Assembly: GCA_934463455.1 (NCBI GenBank)
Contig: CAKSJU010000100.1
Location: 1-7,346, forward strand
Source of the DNA: an uncultured Clostridia bacterium
Lineage (GTDB): Bacteria; Bacillota; Clostridia; UBA1381
DNA length: 7,346 nt
Reading direction: 5' to 3'
This document shows, one piece after another, positions 1 through 6,297 of the stretch. Position numbers and translations under genes: made by a program. The number at the start of each line of letters is the position of its first letter. The stretch's first letter is position 1. The notes under the pieces are model-generated. The model saw only the letters and a list, made by a program, of their open reading frames with translations, was not told where the DNA came from and searched no databases.

Positions 1-12
1 TGCATAAAATAA

Positions 13-88
13 TCTCTTATCATTCCTTGCCCTGCCGATAAGAGAAACTTAATTAGTATTTATGCCGACGCAGGGCGGCGGAATGGAG
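13..88 (+). promoter_or_regulatory. Structured leader with predicted pseudoknot before the Nudix gene
   Basis: A perfect 9-bp inverted repeat is visible: TCTCTTATC (13-21) and GATAAGAGA (37-45), with a 15-nt loop. The loop contains GCCCTGC (29-35), which is exactly complementary to GCAGGGC (70-76), 8 nt before the ribosome binding site GGAG (85-88). Together these would form an H-type pseudoknot in the 5' leader. An alternative fold is a small hairpin GCC(64-66)/GGC(74-76) whose loop (GCAG, 70-73) kisses CTGC (32-35). No U-run follows the first hairpin, so it is not a standard terminator of an upstream gene. The pairing is seen in the sequence; a regulatory role is inferred. I do not recognise a known riboswitch class with confidence. 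Confidence 0.4.
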
Positions 89-94
89 ATTATT

Positions 95-718
95 ATGGAT
101 AAAACATACGAGCCATGGTTTTCGTGGGCACAGGAGCTTCAGGCTCTTGCTCAGGACGGTCTTGCATATACGCAAAATGTATTTGACCGTGAGAGATTTG
201 AAAGAATAAGAGAAATTTCGGCCGAGATATTAAGCTACGAAACAGAACTTCCGAAAGAAAAAGTTAAGGACCTTTTTTGCGGTGAAAGCGGGTATCAGAC
301 ACCGAAGCTTGATACTCGTGCGGCTATTTTTAAAGATGATAAAATTCTGCTTGTTAAGGAAAATGACGGTTTGTGGTCAATGCCGGGCGGATGGGTTGAC
401 GTAACGGAATCGATTTCTTCAAATACCGTTAAAGAGGTTTGGGAGGAAGCGGGACTTAAAGCAAAAGCGGTCAGACTTATTGCATTGCACGACAGAAAAC
501 AGCACAATTTGCCGAAATATATTTATAATATAACAAAAGCGTTTGTTCTTTGCAAAGCGGAAGAAGGAGAGTTTAAGCAAAATTCCGAAACGACTGCAAG
601 CGGGTATTTCTCTTTGGATAATCTTCCTCCGCTTGCCGAAAACAAAAATAATTATGAACAAATAAAAATGTGTTTCGATGCAAAGGAGGACGAAAACTGG
701 AGGGTCATTTTTGACTAA
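95..718 (+). CDS. Nudix hydrolase with N-terminal Nudix-associated helical domain
   Basis: This is a cytosolic pyrophosphohydrolase of the Nudix superfamily, which cleaves nucleoside diphosphates linked to another moiety. With the start at 95 the protein has 207 residues. Residues 1 to about 60 (WFSWAQELQALAQDGLAYT, then an RFERIREI helix) match the small N-terminal domain found in one group of Firmicutes Nudix enzymes; as I recall, some of these act on CDP-choline or ADP-ribose. The Nudix box runs from Gly99 to about Leu121 and fits GX5EX7REUXEEXGU, except that the Arg of REU is Lys113; the metal-binding Glu114, Glu117 and Glu118 are present. ATG 95 is chosen because GGAG (85-88) lies 6 nt upstream and the family normally begins near here. 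In-frame ATGs at 62 and 83 would add residues unlike the family and cover the leader structure. The substrate cannot be told from sequence. The gene overlaps the next one by 8 nt. Confidence 0.9.
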   Translation: MDKTYEPWFSWAQELQALAQDGLAYTQNVFDRERFERIREISAEILSYETELPKEKVKDLFCGESGYQTPKLDTRAAIFKDDKILLVKENDGLWSMPGGWVDVTESISSNTVKEVWEEAGLKAKAVRLIALHDRKQHNLPKYIYNITKAFVLCKAEEGEFKQNSETTASGYFSLDNLPPLAENKNNYEQIKMCFDAKEDENWRVIFD

Positions 719-1193
719 TAAAAAATTAGCGGAAACGGCAGTTTTGGCATCTCTTGCAATTGTGTTCGGATATATCGAGACTCTTATTCCGATTCCCATA
801 CCGATTCCCGGAATAAAATTAGGTATATCAAATCTTGCTATAATGCTTGTGCTATTCAGAATAGGGAAGAAAAGTGCTTTCGGAGTGATGCTTATTAAAG
901 TGACGGTATCGTCCGTACTTTTTTCGGGATTTACCGCTTTTGCGTATTCTCTTTGCGGAGGTCTTTTGAGCCTTGCGGTTATGTGCTTGTTAAAAAATGT
1001 GTTATCCGTAAAATTCGTAAGTGCTGCGGGAGGGATAGCGCATAATTTAGGACAGCTTTTTGCAGCTTGTGCAGTTTTAAAGGATTGGTCGGTTATGGTT
1101 TTTATTCCGTATCTTTTGATAAGCGGATTGATTACCGGTGTACTGATAGGGGTAGTGTGTGAATTATTTCTTCGGCGTGTTATAAAATCATAA
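711..1193 (+). CDS. Gx transporter family membrane protein (annotated elsewhere as heptaprenyl diphosphate synthase component I)
   Basis: This is a small, very hydrophobic integral membrane protein of 160 residues with about five or six predicted helices (roughly 8-27, 37-50, 55-75, 76-96, 103-123 and 127-153). The pattern ESLIP-like region, then PGIKLGISNLAIML (33-46), then AYSLCGGLLSLAVM (78-91), then AGGIAHNLGQL (106-116) is that of the Gx transporter / Hpre_diP_synt_I family. The family resembles substrate-binding S components of ECF transporters; the polyprenyl-synthase label is old and doubtful. The start is a TTG at 711 with GGAGG at 699-703, 7 nt upstream. This gives the family-typical N-terminus MTNKKLAETAVL. 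An ATG at 678 is in frame but lacks a fitting ribosome site and adds 11 polar residues. The gene overlaps the Nudix stop (716-718), so translational coupling is likely. The transported substrate is unknown. Confidence 0.85.
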   Translation: MTNKKLAETAVLASLAIVFGYIETLIPIPIPIPGIKLGISNLAIMLVLFRIGKKSAFGVMLIKVTVSSVLFSGFTAFAYSLCGGLLSLAVMCLLKNVLSVKFVSAAGGIAHNLGQLFAACAVLKDWSVMVFIPYLLISGLITGVLIGVVCELFLRRVIKS

Positions 1194-1278
1194 CTCTTAT
1201 AATATAAATATAATATGAAAAAAGATTGTGACAGAGTGCAGCCTGTTTACACTAAGATTATATTTTTGGGGTGGGTTG

Positions 1279-1698
1279 ATGAAAAAAATGCTTTTGTATG
1301 CCGTATGCGTGGTTTCTATTGCTGTTATCACGGTATTGATATTATATTTTTTCAGATTGGACACAAGAAGAAATATAAGCTTTTTAAAGGAATACGGATG
1401 GATTACCGAGAAAAATGAAATTGAAATTGAAGAAATTATCATTCCGGAGGTTTTTGATGATGTTTATATTAATTATAATCAGCTTCAAAAGCAATCCGGG
1501 CTTGATTTAGAACCGTACAAAGGCAAAAAAGCGGTAAGATATACATATGTTGTTTTGAATTATCCGTATGATGTCGGGGAAGAAGTGCGCGCCAATATCA
1601 TATGCGTAAAAGGAAAACCTATTGCCGGCGACATTATGACATTAAGCCTGAACGGGTTTATGCACTCACTGCAATTCCCTGTATCAAAGGAACAGTAA
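1279..1698 (+). CDS. DUF4830 family protein with N-terminal membrane anchor
   Basis: The 139-residue protein has one hydrophobic helix at residues 4-24 (LLYAVCVVSIAVITVLILYF) followed by basic residues, which suggests a membrane anchor with the soluble part outside. Residues 34-130 match the pattern of DUF4830: FLKEYGW, then acidic EIEEIIIPEVFDDVYINYN, then GLDLEPYKGKKAVRYTYVVLNYP, then GDIMTLSLNGFMHSL. The family has no known function. ATG 1279 is chosen because a GGGGTGGG purine-rich stretch (1268-1274) sits just upstream and the anchor follows at once; an in-frame upstream ATG (1228) would put 17 odd residues before the anchor. The 85-nt gap after the Gx gene holds TATAAT-like hexamers (1198-1203, 1209-1214) but no convincing -35 box, so it may be part of the same transcript or have its own weak promoter. 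A terminator follows at 1735. Confidence 0.75.
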   Translation: MKKMLLYAVCVVSIAVITVLILYFFRLDTRRNISFLKEYGWITEKNEIEIEEIIIPEVFDDVYINYNQLQKQSGLDLEPYKGKKAVRYTYVVLNYPYDVGEEVRANIICVKGKPIAGDIMTLSLNGFMHSLQFPVSKEQ

Positions 1699-1734
1699 AA
1701 AAGTTCGGAATACAAAAAGACATAAAATAAAACA

Positions 1735-1767
1735 CCCCCTCGGAGTACCTGCTGTACTCCGAGAGGG
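1735..1767. terminator. Bidirectional intrinsic terminator between convergent genes
   Basis: The stem CTCGGAGTAC (1739-1748) pairs perfectly with GTACTCCGAG (1754-1763) around the 5-nt loop CTGCT. It can be lengthened by CCC (1735-1737) with GGG (1765-1767). On the plus strand ATTTTG follows, a short U-run; on the minus strand TGTTTTATTTTATG follows, a better one. It lies between the DUF4830 gene (plus) and the Fe-S gene (minus) and can serve both. A second, longer-looped repeat, TTTTGAGAG (1769-1777) with CTCTCAAAA (1799-1807), lies between it and the Fe-S gene. Confidence 0.85.
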
Positions 1768-1826
1768 ATTTTGAGAGTTACAAAGCTTTTTTTCTGTTCT
1801 CTCAAAAAAAAGTCAGCTGCAAAATG

Positions 1827-2501
1827 TTACTTAATTTCTCCGTTTATTTTAATTGTAACCACTTGCCATGGTATAAATTTTCCGCTGTTTTGAAGAGCCG
1901 TTTTTGCGGCGTTTTCAATTCCGCCGCAGCATGGTACTTCCATTCGTACAACGGTTACGCTTTTTATATTGTTATTTTTTATAATTTCGGTAAGCTTTTC
2001 GGAATAGTCTCCGTCGTCCAGCTTTGGACAGCCGATAAGCGTAATTTTATCTTTTATAAATTCCGAGTGAAAATTTCCGTAAGCATACGCTGTACAATCA
2101 GCTGCAATCAATAAATCAGCACCGTCAAAGTACGGAGCGTTTACCGGAACAAGCTTAATCTGAACAGGCCACTGATTAAGGCGGCTTTCAACATGCTCGA
2201 AGGTTTGCTGCTGCGGTTTTTTATCTATTTTCCTTGCTGTCTGCCCCGGGCATCCGCAAGGAAGTTCTTTTTTGTTTGCCAAAACCGCTGCTTCGTCATA
2301 TTCCGCCGCTTCTCTAACTTCAAATGAAATTGCGTTTGTCGGACAAACCGGCAGGCAGTCACCCAAACCGTCACAGTAATCGTCTCTTAAAAGCTTTGCT
2401 TTTCCGTTCACCATGCCGATTGCGCCCTCATGACATGCGACAGCGCATGCTCCGCATCCGTTGCATTTTTCTTCATCTATTTTGATTATTTTTCTTTCCA
2501 T
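1827..2501 (-). CDS. 4Fe-4S dicluster-type iron-sulfur protein of unknown function
   Basis: The 224-residue protein begins with a ferredoxin-like domain (1-60). The first cluster motif is C13-x2-C16-x2-C19-x3-C23. The second is C43-x5-C49-x3-C53-Pro; it lacks the usual close second cysteine and has the loop CDGLGDC in its place. After this come LPCGCPG (80-86) and a C-terminal region with further conserved-looking cysteines (AADC, IGCPKLDD, EVPCCGG). This layout belongs to a family common in anaerobes, often annotated only as '4Fe-4S binding protein' and, as I recall, often next to Crp/Fnr regulators or hybrid cluster protein (hcp) genes. A role in electron transfer or in nitrosative/redox stress is inferred, not shown. 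The AAAGGA ribosome site lies before the ATG. The gene is divergent from the Crp/Fnr gene across 105 bp with a shared palindrome. No hcp gene is present in the window. Confidence 0.8.
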   Translation of the reverse strand: MERKIIKIDEEKCNGCGACAVACHEGAIGMVNGKAKLLRDDYCDGLGDCLPVCPTNAISFEVREAAEYDEAAVLANKKELPCGCPGQTARKIDKKPQQQTFEHVESRLNQWPVQIKLVPVNAPYFDGADLLIAADCTAYAYGNFHSEFIKDKITLIGCPKLDDGDYSEKLTEIIKNNNIKSVTVVRMEVPCCGGIENAAKTALQNSGKFIPWQVVTIKINGEIK

Positions 2502-2532
2502 ATATTTTCATCCTTTCAATATTATTTTTTTA

Positions 2533-2561
2533 TTGACTTTACAATGAAATTATAATATAAT
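2533..2561 (+). promoter_or_regulatory. Sigma-A promoter for the Crp/Fnr gene
   Basis: TTGACT (2533-2538) and TATAAT (2556-2561) are separated by 17 bp, a near-perfect vegetative promoter. The predicted transcript start is near 2568, about 39 nt before the TTG start codon. The palindrome at 2576-2591 lies just downstream of the start, so a bound protein would block this promoter. Confidence 0.65.
2549..2554 (-). promoter_or_regulatory. Possible -10 box for the Fe-S protein gene
   Basis: TATAAT reads on the minus strand from 2554 to 2549. It would place the transcript start near 2542, 41 nt before the ATG. No good -35 box lies 17 bp upstream (CAGAAA). The centre of the palindrome 2576-2591 falls at about -41.5 from this start, the classic class II position for a CRP/FNR-type activator. 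The assignment depends on choosing this hexamer among several AT-rich ones nearby. Confidence 0.4.
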
Positions 2562-2575
2562 AAATATAAAATTTC

Positions 2576-2591
2576 TGTTGTTTTTACAACA
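2576..2591. promoter_or_regulatory. Crp/Fnr-type operator palindrome
   Basis: TGTTGT-TTTT-ACAACA is a perfect 6-bp inverted repeat with a 4-bp centre, the size and symmetry of CRP/FNR-family operators. The flanks add TT...AA matches. It sits in the divergent gap between the Fe-S gene and the regulator gene. The right half continues as CAACAAAATG (2587-2596), a 10-mer found twice more in the pflB promoter region. Binding by the adjacent regulator is inferred from position. A Rex-type repressor (TTGTTAA-N4-TTAACAA) is a weaker alternative, since only the TTGTT/AACAA-like ends agree. Confidence 0.6.
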
Positions 2592-2606
2592 AAATGAGGT
2601 GTTTTT

Positions 2607-3287
2607 TTGAAAAATATTTATAATAAAATAAAAACAAATGCTTTGTTTAAGGGAATAAGCGAAGACGAAGCAAATAAAATGCTTAATTGCTTTACATCTT
2701 ATGAAAAAAAATATTCAAAAGGCGAAATAATTTTTTCTGAGGGAGATAAAATTGATATTATCGGGCTTATCACATTCGGCTGCGTTCATATTGTTCGTGA
2801 GGACTACAGCGGCAATCGCACAATCATAGCCGAAATAAAAGCAGGCAGTATGTTTGCAGAAGCATTTGCGCTTGCTTCGGAAAATGAAAAAATACTTCCC
2901 GTAAGCATATATGCCGCATCCGACTGCGAAGTATTGTTTTTCAATTATCAAAAAATTGTTGCCGCATGCCGAAATTCCTGCCCGTGTCACGTAAGATTTA
3001 TTGAAAATATGCTGTCTGTTGTATCAAGAAAAAACATCATGCTTAACAGACGTCTCGGGCATTTGTCAAAAAGAAGCACAAAGGAAAAGCTCCTTTCATA
3101 TCTTTATGAACAAGCCGCTTTATTCGGTCAAAACAGCTTCTGTATTCCGTTCAACCGCCAACAGCTTGCCGACTATCTTTGCGTTGAAAGAAGTGCTATG
3201 TCCGCCGTTTTATCCGAATTAAGAAAAAGCGGAAAAATCGATTATACAAAAAACCATTTTGTATTAAACGACTTTTCCGAATTTTGA
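2607..3287 (+). CDS. Crp/Fnr family transcriptional regulator
   Basis: This 226-residue DNA-binding regulator has an N-terminal cyclic-nucleotide-binding-like beta-roll (about 12-120, with KGEIIFSEGD at 38-47 and AGSMFAEAFAL at 79-89), a long dimer helix (about 125-150), and a C-terminal winged helix with the HTH near 183-208 (FNRQQLADYL, then ERSAMSAVLSELRKSG). It lacks a recognisable cAMP-binding RxS signature. Cys121, Cys125, Cys127 and His128 form a C-x3-C-x-C-H motif next to the dimer helix, possibly a metal, Fe-S or redox site; this is unlike the N-terminal cysteine group of E. coli FNR. The start is TTG 2607 with GAGG at 2596-2599, 7 nt upstream; the start is close behind the operator, which suggests autoregulation. 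The neighbouring Fe-S gene and pflBA are the likely targets. Family assignment is secure; the signal (oxygen, NO or other) is unknown. Confidence 0.88.
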   Translation: MKNIYNKIKTNALFKGISEDEANKMLNCFTSYEKKYSKGEIIFSEGDKIDIIGLITFGCVHIVREDYSGNRTIIAEIKAGSMFAEAFALASENEKILPVSIYAASDCEVLFFNYQKIVAACRNSCPCHVRFIENMLSVVSRKNIMLNRRLGHLSKRSTKEKLLSYLYEQAALFGQNSFCIPFNRQQLADYLCVERSAMSAVLSELRKSGKIDYTKNHFVLNDFSEF

Positions 3288-3289
3288 TG

Positions 3290-3997
3290 TCAGAATATAT
3301 TTTTATTAATAAATTCCTGTAATTCTTTTACACTTCCCTGGGGCTCGGTATTGATAAGCGGATTGTCGATGCCGAGTTCTTCGTATTTAAAAAATCCCAT
3401 TGTGTGGAAAGGCAGAAGCTCATACCTTTCCACACATTTAAGTCCTTTTACGTGCTTTAAATACTTTTTTAAGCAATCCTCGCTGTTATTTATTCCGGGA
3501 ATAATTACTGTTCTTATCCATGTGCTGATATTTTTACTTTCCAGATAATCAAGCATTTTTAATGTTTTATCGATTCCGAAACGTGTATATTTTCTGTAGC
3601 TTTCATCATCCCAATATTTAAGGTCTAAAATTACCGTTTGTGCATTATCGAGAACGTTTTTTACACTCTCGGAAAGGTCAACCGCTCCGGAAGTATCTAT
3701 TGCATATTTTATATTATTTTCCGAAAGAGGCTGTATCATTTCTTCAATAAATTCAGCCTGCAAAAGCGGCTCTCCTCCGGAAAAGGTAACGCCGCCGTTA
3801 TTTTTAAAATACGGCTTGTATCTTGTAATTTTTTTTACCAGTTCATCGGAATTAATCTCCGTTCCTACCATGCTCCAGGTATCGGGATTGTGACAGCATA
3901 CACATCTTAATGGGCATCCTGCCAAAAACACCGCATATCTTAATCCCAAGCCGTCTGCCGCGGCAAGACTTTCATAAGAATGAATTATCCCTTTCAT
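3290..3997 (-). CDS. pflA: Pyruvate formate-lyase activating enzyme (radical SAM)
   Basis: PflA is a cytosolic radical SAM enzyme that uses a [4Fe-4S] cluster and S-adenosylmethionine to abstract a hydrogen from the active-site glycine of PflB, leaving a stable glycyl radical. In this 235-residue protein the cluster motif is C28-x3-C32-x2-C35, followed by HNPDTW; the SAM-binding GGEP motif is at 74-77 (VTFSGGEPLLQ). The N-terminus KGIIHSYESLAAADG is a variant of the usual KGxIHSxExFGTVDGPGIR, with DGLGLR in place of DGPGIR. Length is normal for the family. AAGGAG stands before the ATG, 17 nt after the pflB stop, so the two genes are one operon. Its stop codon is 2 bp from the stop of the convergent Crp/Fnr gene. 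Confidence 0.95.
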   Translation of the reverse strand: MKGIIHSYESLAAADGLGLRYAVFLAGCPLRCVCCHNPDTWSMVGTEINSDELVKKITRYKPYFKNNGGVTFSGGEPLLQAEFIEEMIQPLSENNIKYAIDTSGAVDLSESVKNVLDNAQTVILDLKYWDDESYRKYTRFGIDKTLKMLDYLESKNISTWIRTVIIPGINNSEDCLKKYLKHVKGLKCVERYELLPFHTMGFFKYEELGIDNPLINTEPQGSVKELQEFINKNIF

Positions 3998-4014
3998 ATT
4001 TTCTCCTTTAAAAA

Positions 4015-6258
4015 CTACATCTTAGTGTGGAATGTTCTTGATATTACTTCCAATTGCTTGTCCTTTGTAAGTTTATTAAAGTTAACAGCATAGCCGCTTA
4101 CACGAATTGTTAAATTCGGATACAAGGTAGGGTCATTCATAGCGTCGATAAGCTTCTGCCTGTTCAAAACATTAACATTCAGATGATGCGCGTCCTGTGC
4201 AAAGTACCCGTCCAATACACTGACAAGATTTTCACATCTGTCATCTTCATTGCCGAGTGCATCGGGAGTGATTGAGAATGTGTTCGAGATACCGTCCTGA
4301 CAATAGTTGTAATCAATCTTTGCGACCGAATTAAGGGATGCGATTGCACCTTGCGCATCTCTTCCGTGCATCGGATTTGCTCCGGGCGCAAACGGCTCTC
4401 CTGCTTTTCTTCCGTCGGGAGTAGCACCGGTTTTTTTGCCGTACATAACGTTTGAGGTTATAGTCAGAATTGAAAGTGTGTGGCGCGCGTTTCTGTACGC
4501 TTTGGTCTTGCAAAGCTCTTTGTAGAAAAATTCCGTAATTTCTTTTACTATATCGTCGGCACGGTCATCATCATTACCGTATTTCGGAAAATCGCCCTCA
4601 ACTTTAAAGTTCGTAATAATTCCGCGCTCATCCTTTATAGGGGTGACATCGGCATATTTTATTGCGCTCAAGCTGTCTGCGAGAACGCTCAAACCGCTGA
4701 TTCCGAATGCCATAAGTCTTTCCGGCTCAACATCATGCAAAGACATCATAAGACGCTCATAAGCATATTTATCGTGCATATAATGGATTACATTCATGGT
4801 ATTTACATAAAGCTTTGCCATCCATGACGCATAAATTTTAAATGATTCCCAAACTTTTTCGTAATCAAGCTTTTTCTCGTCAAATACATCGCCCTCCGGC
4901 GCAATCTGCGTTCCGTAAACTTCGTCTTTTCCGCCGTTTAATGCCATTAAAAGCACTTTTGCAAGGTTACATCTTGCACCGAAAAACTGCATTTGTTTTC
5001 CTGTTTTCATCGCCGAAACACAGCATGCAATAGAATAATCGTCACCGAATTTTTTTCGCATAACATCATCGTTTTCGTATTGAATAGAATCCGTGTCTAT
5101 AGAAACCTGTGCGCAATATTTTTTAAAGCTTTCCGGAAGCTTTTCCGACCACAGTACCGTCAGATTAGGCTCTGCACTCGGACCGAGGTTATAAAGGGTG
5201 TGTAAAAATCTGTAGCACGTTTTTGTAACCATAATACGTCCGTCTTCGCCGACGCCTGCAAGGGAGCAGGTTACCCAAACCGGGTCACCGGCAAAAAGCT
5301 CATTGTATTCCGGTGTTCTCAAATGTCTTACAAGTCTTAGCTTTAAAACAAGGTCATCAATAAGCTCCTGTGCTTTTTCTTCGGTTAATGTGCCTTCTTT
5401 TAAATCTCTTTCGATAAATATATCAATAAAAGCTGATATTCTGCCTATGCTGTTTGCAGCTCCGTTTTGTTCTTTTACAGCACCCAGGTATCCGAAGTAC
5501 AGCCATTGTATTGCTTCGTATGCGTTTTCTGCCGGTCTTGATATATCGCAGCCGTATTCTGCTGCCATTTTAATCAGCTGTTCCATAAATTCAAGCTGTT
5601 TTGCTATATCTTCAAGCAGATGAATACGCTCTTCGGTCATATCGCCTTCGCCGATACGAGCTTTGTCGAGCTTTCTTTGTTCAATAAGGAAGTTCATTCC
5701 GTAAAGCGCAACTCTTCTGTAATCGCCGATAATTCTGCCTCTTGCATATGCGTCCGGCAAGCCTGTCAATATGCCGGCATGTCTTGCTTTTTTCATGGTG
5801 TCCGTATAAACTCTGAACACGCCGGTATTATGAGTGGTACGGTATTTAAATTCACTTTTTATCTTGTCGCTCATTTCATATCCGTATGCTTCACACGCCT
5901 GTTTTGCATTTCTGAAACCCGCAAAAGGATTTACCGCTCTTTTTAAAGGCTTGTCGGTTTGAAGACCCAAAATAATATCTTCGCCTTTTTTTACATATCC
6001 GGGCTCATATGAAAGTATCGAAGACACGTTCTCAGTGTCAACATCCAGAACTCCGCCTTTTTCAAACTCTTCGGCAAAAAGCTTCTCCACTCTGTTTTTT
6101 GCCGAAATTGTTCTTTCGGTAGCTTTTTGTAAAAAGCTGCCGTCTCCTTCATACGGAGTATAATTGTTCTGAATAAAATCCCTCAAATTGATTTCATTTT
6201 TCCATGCTTCACCTTTAAAATTTCTCCATTGCTGCATTATGGCATCAATCCTTTCCAT
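4015..6258 (-). CDS. pflB: Formate C-acetyltransferase (pyruvate formate-lyase)
   Basis: PflB is a glycyl radical enzyme that converts pyruvate and CoA to acetyl-CoA and formate in anaerobic cells. The 747-residue length fits the family (E. coli has about 760). The catalytic cysteine pair is Cys412-Cys413 in SIACCVSAM, and the radical glycine is Gly722 in RVSGYAV near the C-terminus. YARGRIIGDYRRVALYG (171-187) and GARCNLAK (427-434) carry the arginines expected to hold pyruvate. These signatures separate it from glycerol dehydratase and other glycyl radical enzymes. The start ATG at 6258 has GGTGAT just upstream, which can pair with the extreme 3' end of 16S rRNA; a second ATG 7 codons in is possible. 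The gene is followed by pflA. Control is likely by a sigma-A promoter, nearby operator repeats and a structured leader. Confidence 0.97.
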   Translation of the reverse strand: MERIDAIMQQWRNFKGEAWKNEINLRDFIQNNYTPYEGDGSFLQKATERTISAKNRVEKLFAEEFEKGGVLDVDTENVSSILSYEPGYVKKGEDIILGLQTDKPLKRAVNPFAGFRNAKQACEAYGYEMSDKIKSEFKYRTTHNTGVFRVYTDTMKKARHAGILTGLPDAYARGRIIGDYRRVALYGMNFLIEQRKLDKARIGEGDMTEERIHLLEDIAKQLEFMEQLIKMAAEYGCDISRPAENAYEAIQWLYFGYLGAVKEQNGAANSIGRISAFIDIFIERDLKEGTLTEEKAQELIDDLVLKLRLVRHLRTPEYNELFAGDPVWVTCSLAGVGEDGRIMVTKTCYRFLHTLYNLGPSAEPNLTVLWSEKLPESFKKYCAQVSIDTDSIQYENDDVMRKKFGDDYSIACCVSAMKTGKQMQFFGARCNLAKVLLMALNGGKDEVYGTQIAPEGDVFDEKKLDYEKVWESFKIYASWMAKLYVNTMNVIHYMHDKYAYERLMMSLHDVEPERLMAFGISGLSVLADSLSAIKYADVTPIKDERGIITNFKVEGDFPKYGNDDDRADDIVKEITEFFYKELCKTKAYRNARHTLSILTITSNVMYGKKTGATPDGRKAGEPFAPGANPMHGRDAQGAIASLNSVAKIDYNYCQDGISNTFSITPDALGNEDDRCENLVSVLDGYFAQDAHHLNVNVLNRQKLIDAMNDPTLYPNLTIRVSGYAVNFNKLTKDKQLEVISRTFHTKM

Positions 6259-6261
6259 ATA

Positions 6262-6297
6262 TCACCGGAATAAAAAAGATATCCTATTTTCGGATGA
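6262..6297 (-). promoter_or_regulatory. Expression platform before pflB (alternative hairpins)
   Basis: Two competing structures can be drawn in the minus-strand RNA. In one, UCA-U-CCG (6297-6291) pairs with CGGUGA (6267-6262) with one bulged U and hides the ribosome site GGUGAU. In the other, AUCC (6295-6292) pairs with GGAU (6284-6281) followed by a run of six U (6277-6272), like a weak terminator. Both use bases that the upstream aptamer-like hairpin needs (GG-U-CA, 6299-6295), so ligand binding could free the ribosome site or prevent termination. The pairings are visible; the mechanism is inferred. Confidence 0.4.

Noticed and set aside
1..94. A ykkC-type (nucleoside diphosphate or guanidine) riboswitch before the Nudix gene
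   Set aside because: Nudix genes can carry such leaders, but the conserved ykkC core and the ACGR loops of mini-ykkC are not present.
419..799. A 126-codon reading frame on the minus strand across the Nudix and Gx genes
   Set aside because: It lies opposite two well-supported genes, has no ribosome site of note and resembles no family.
1215..1418. A 67-codon plus-strand frame with an early ATG before DUF4830
   Set aside because: It overlaps the DUF4830 gene in another frame, and its residues after 1279 are a frame shadow of the anchor region.
1824..2114. A plus-strand frame opposite the Fe-S gene
   Set aside because: It is antisense to conserved coding sequence with cysteine motifs and has no independent support.
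5303..5946. Plus-strand frames of 106 and 108 codons opposite pflB
   Set aside because: They are mirror frames of a highly conserved enzyme gene; the Ser/Phe-rich content is typical of antisense frames.
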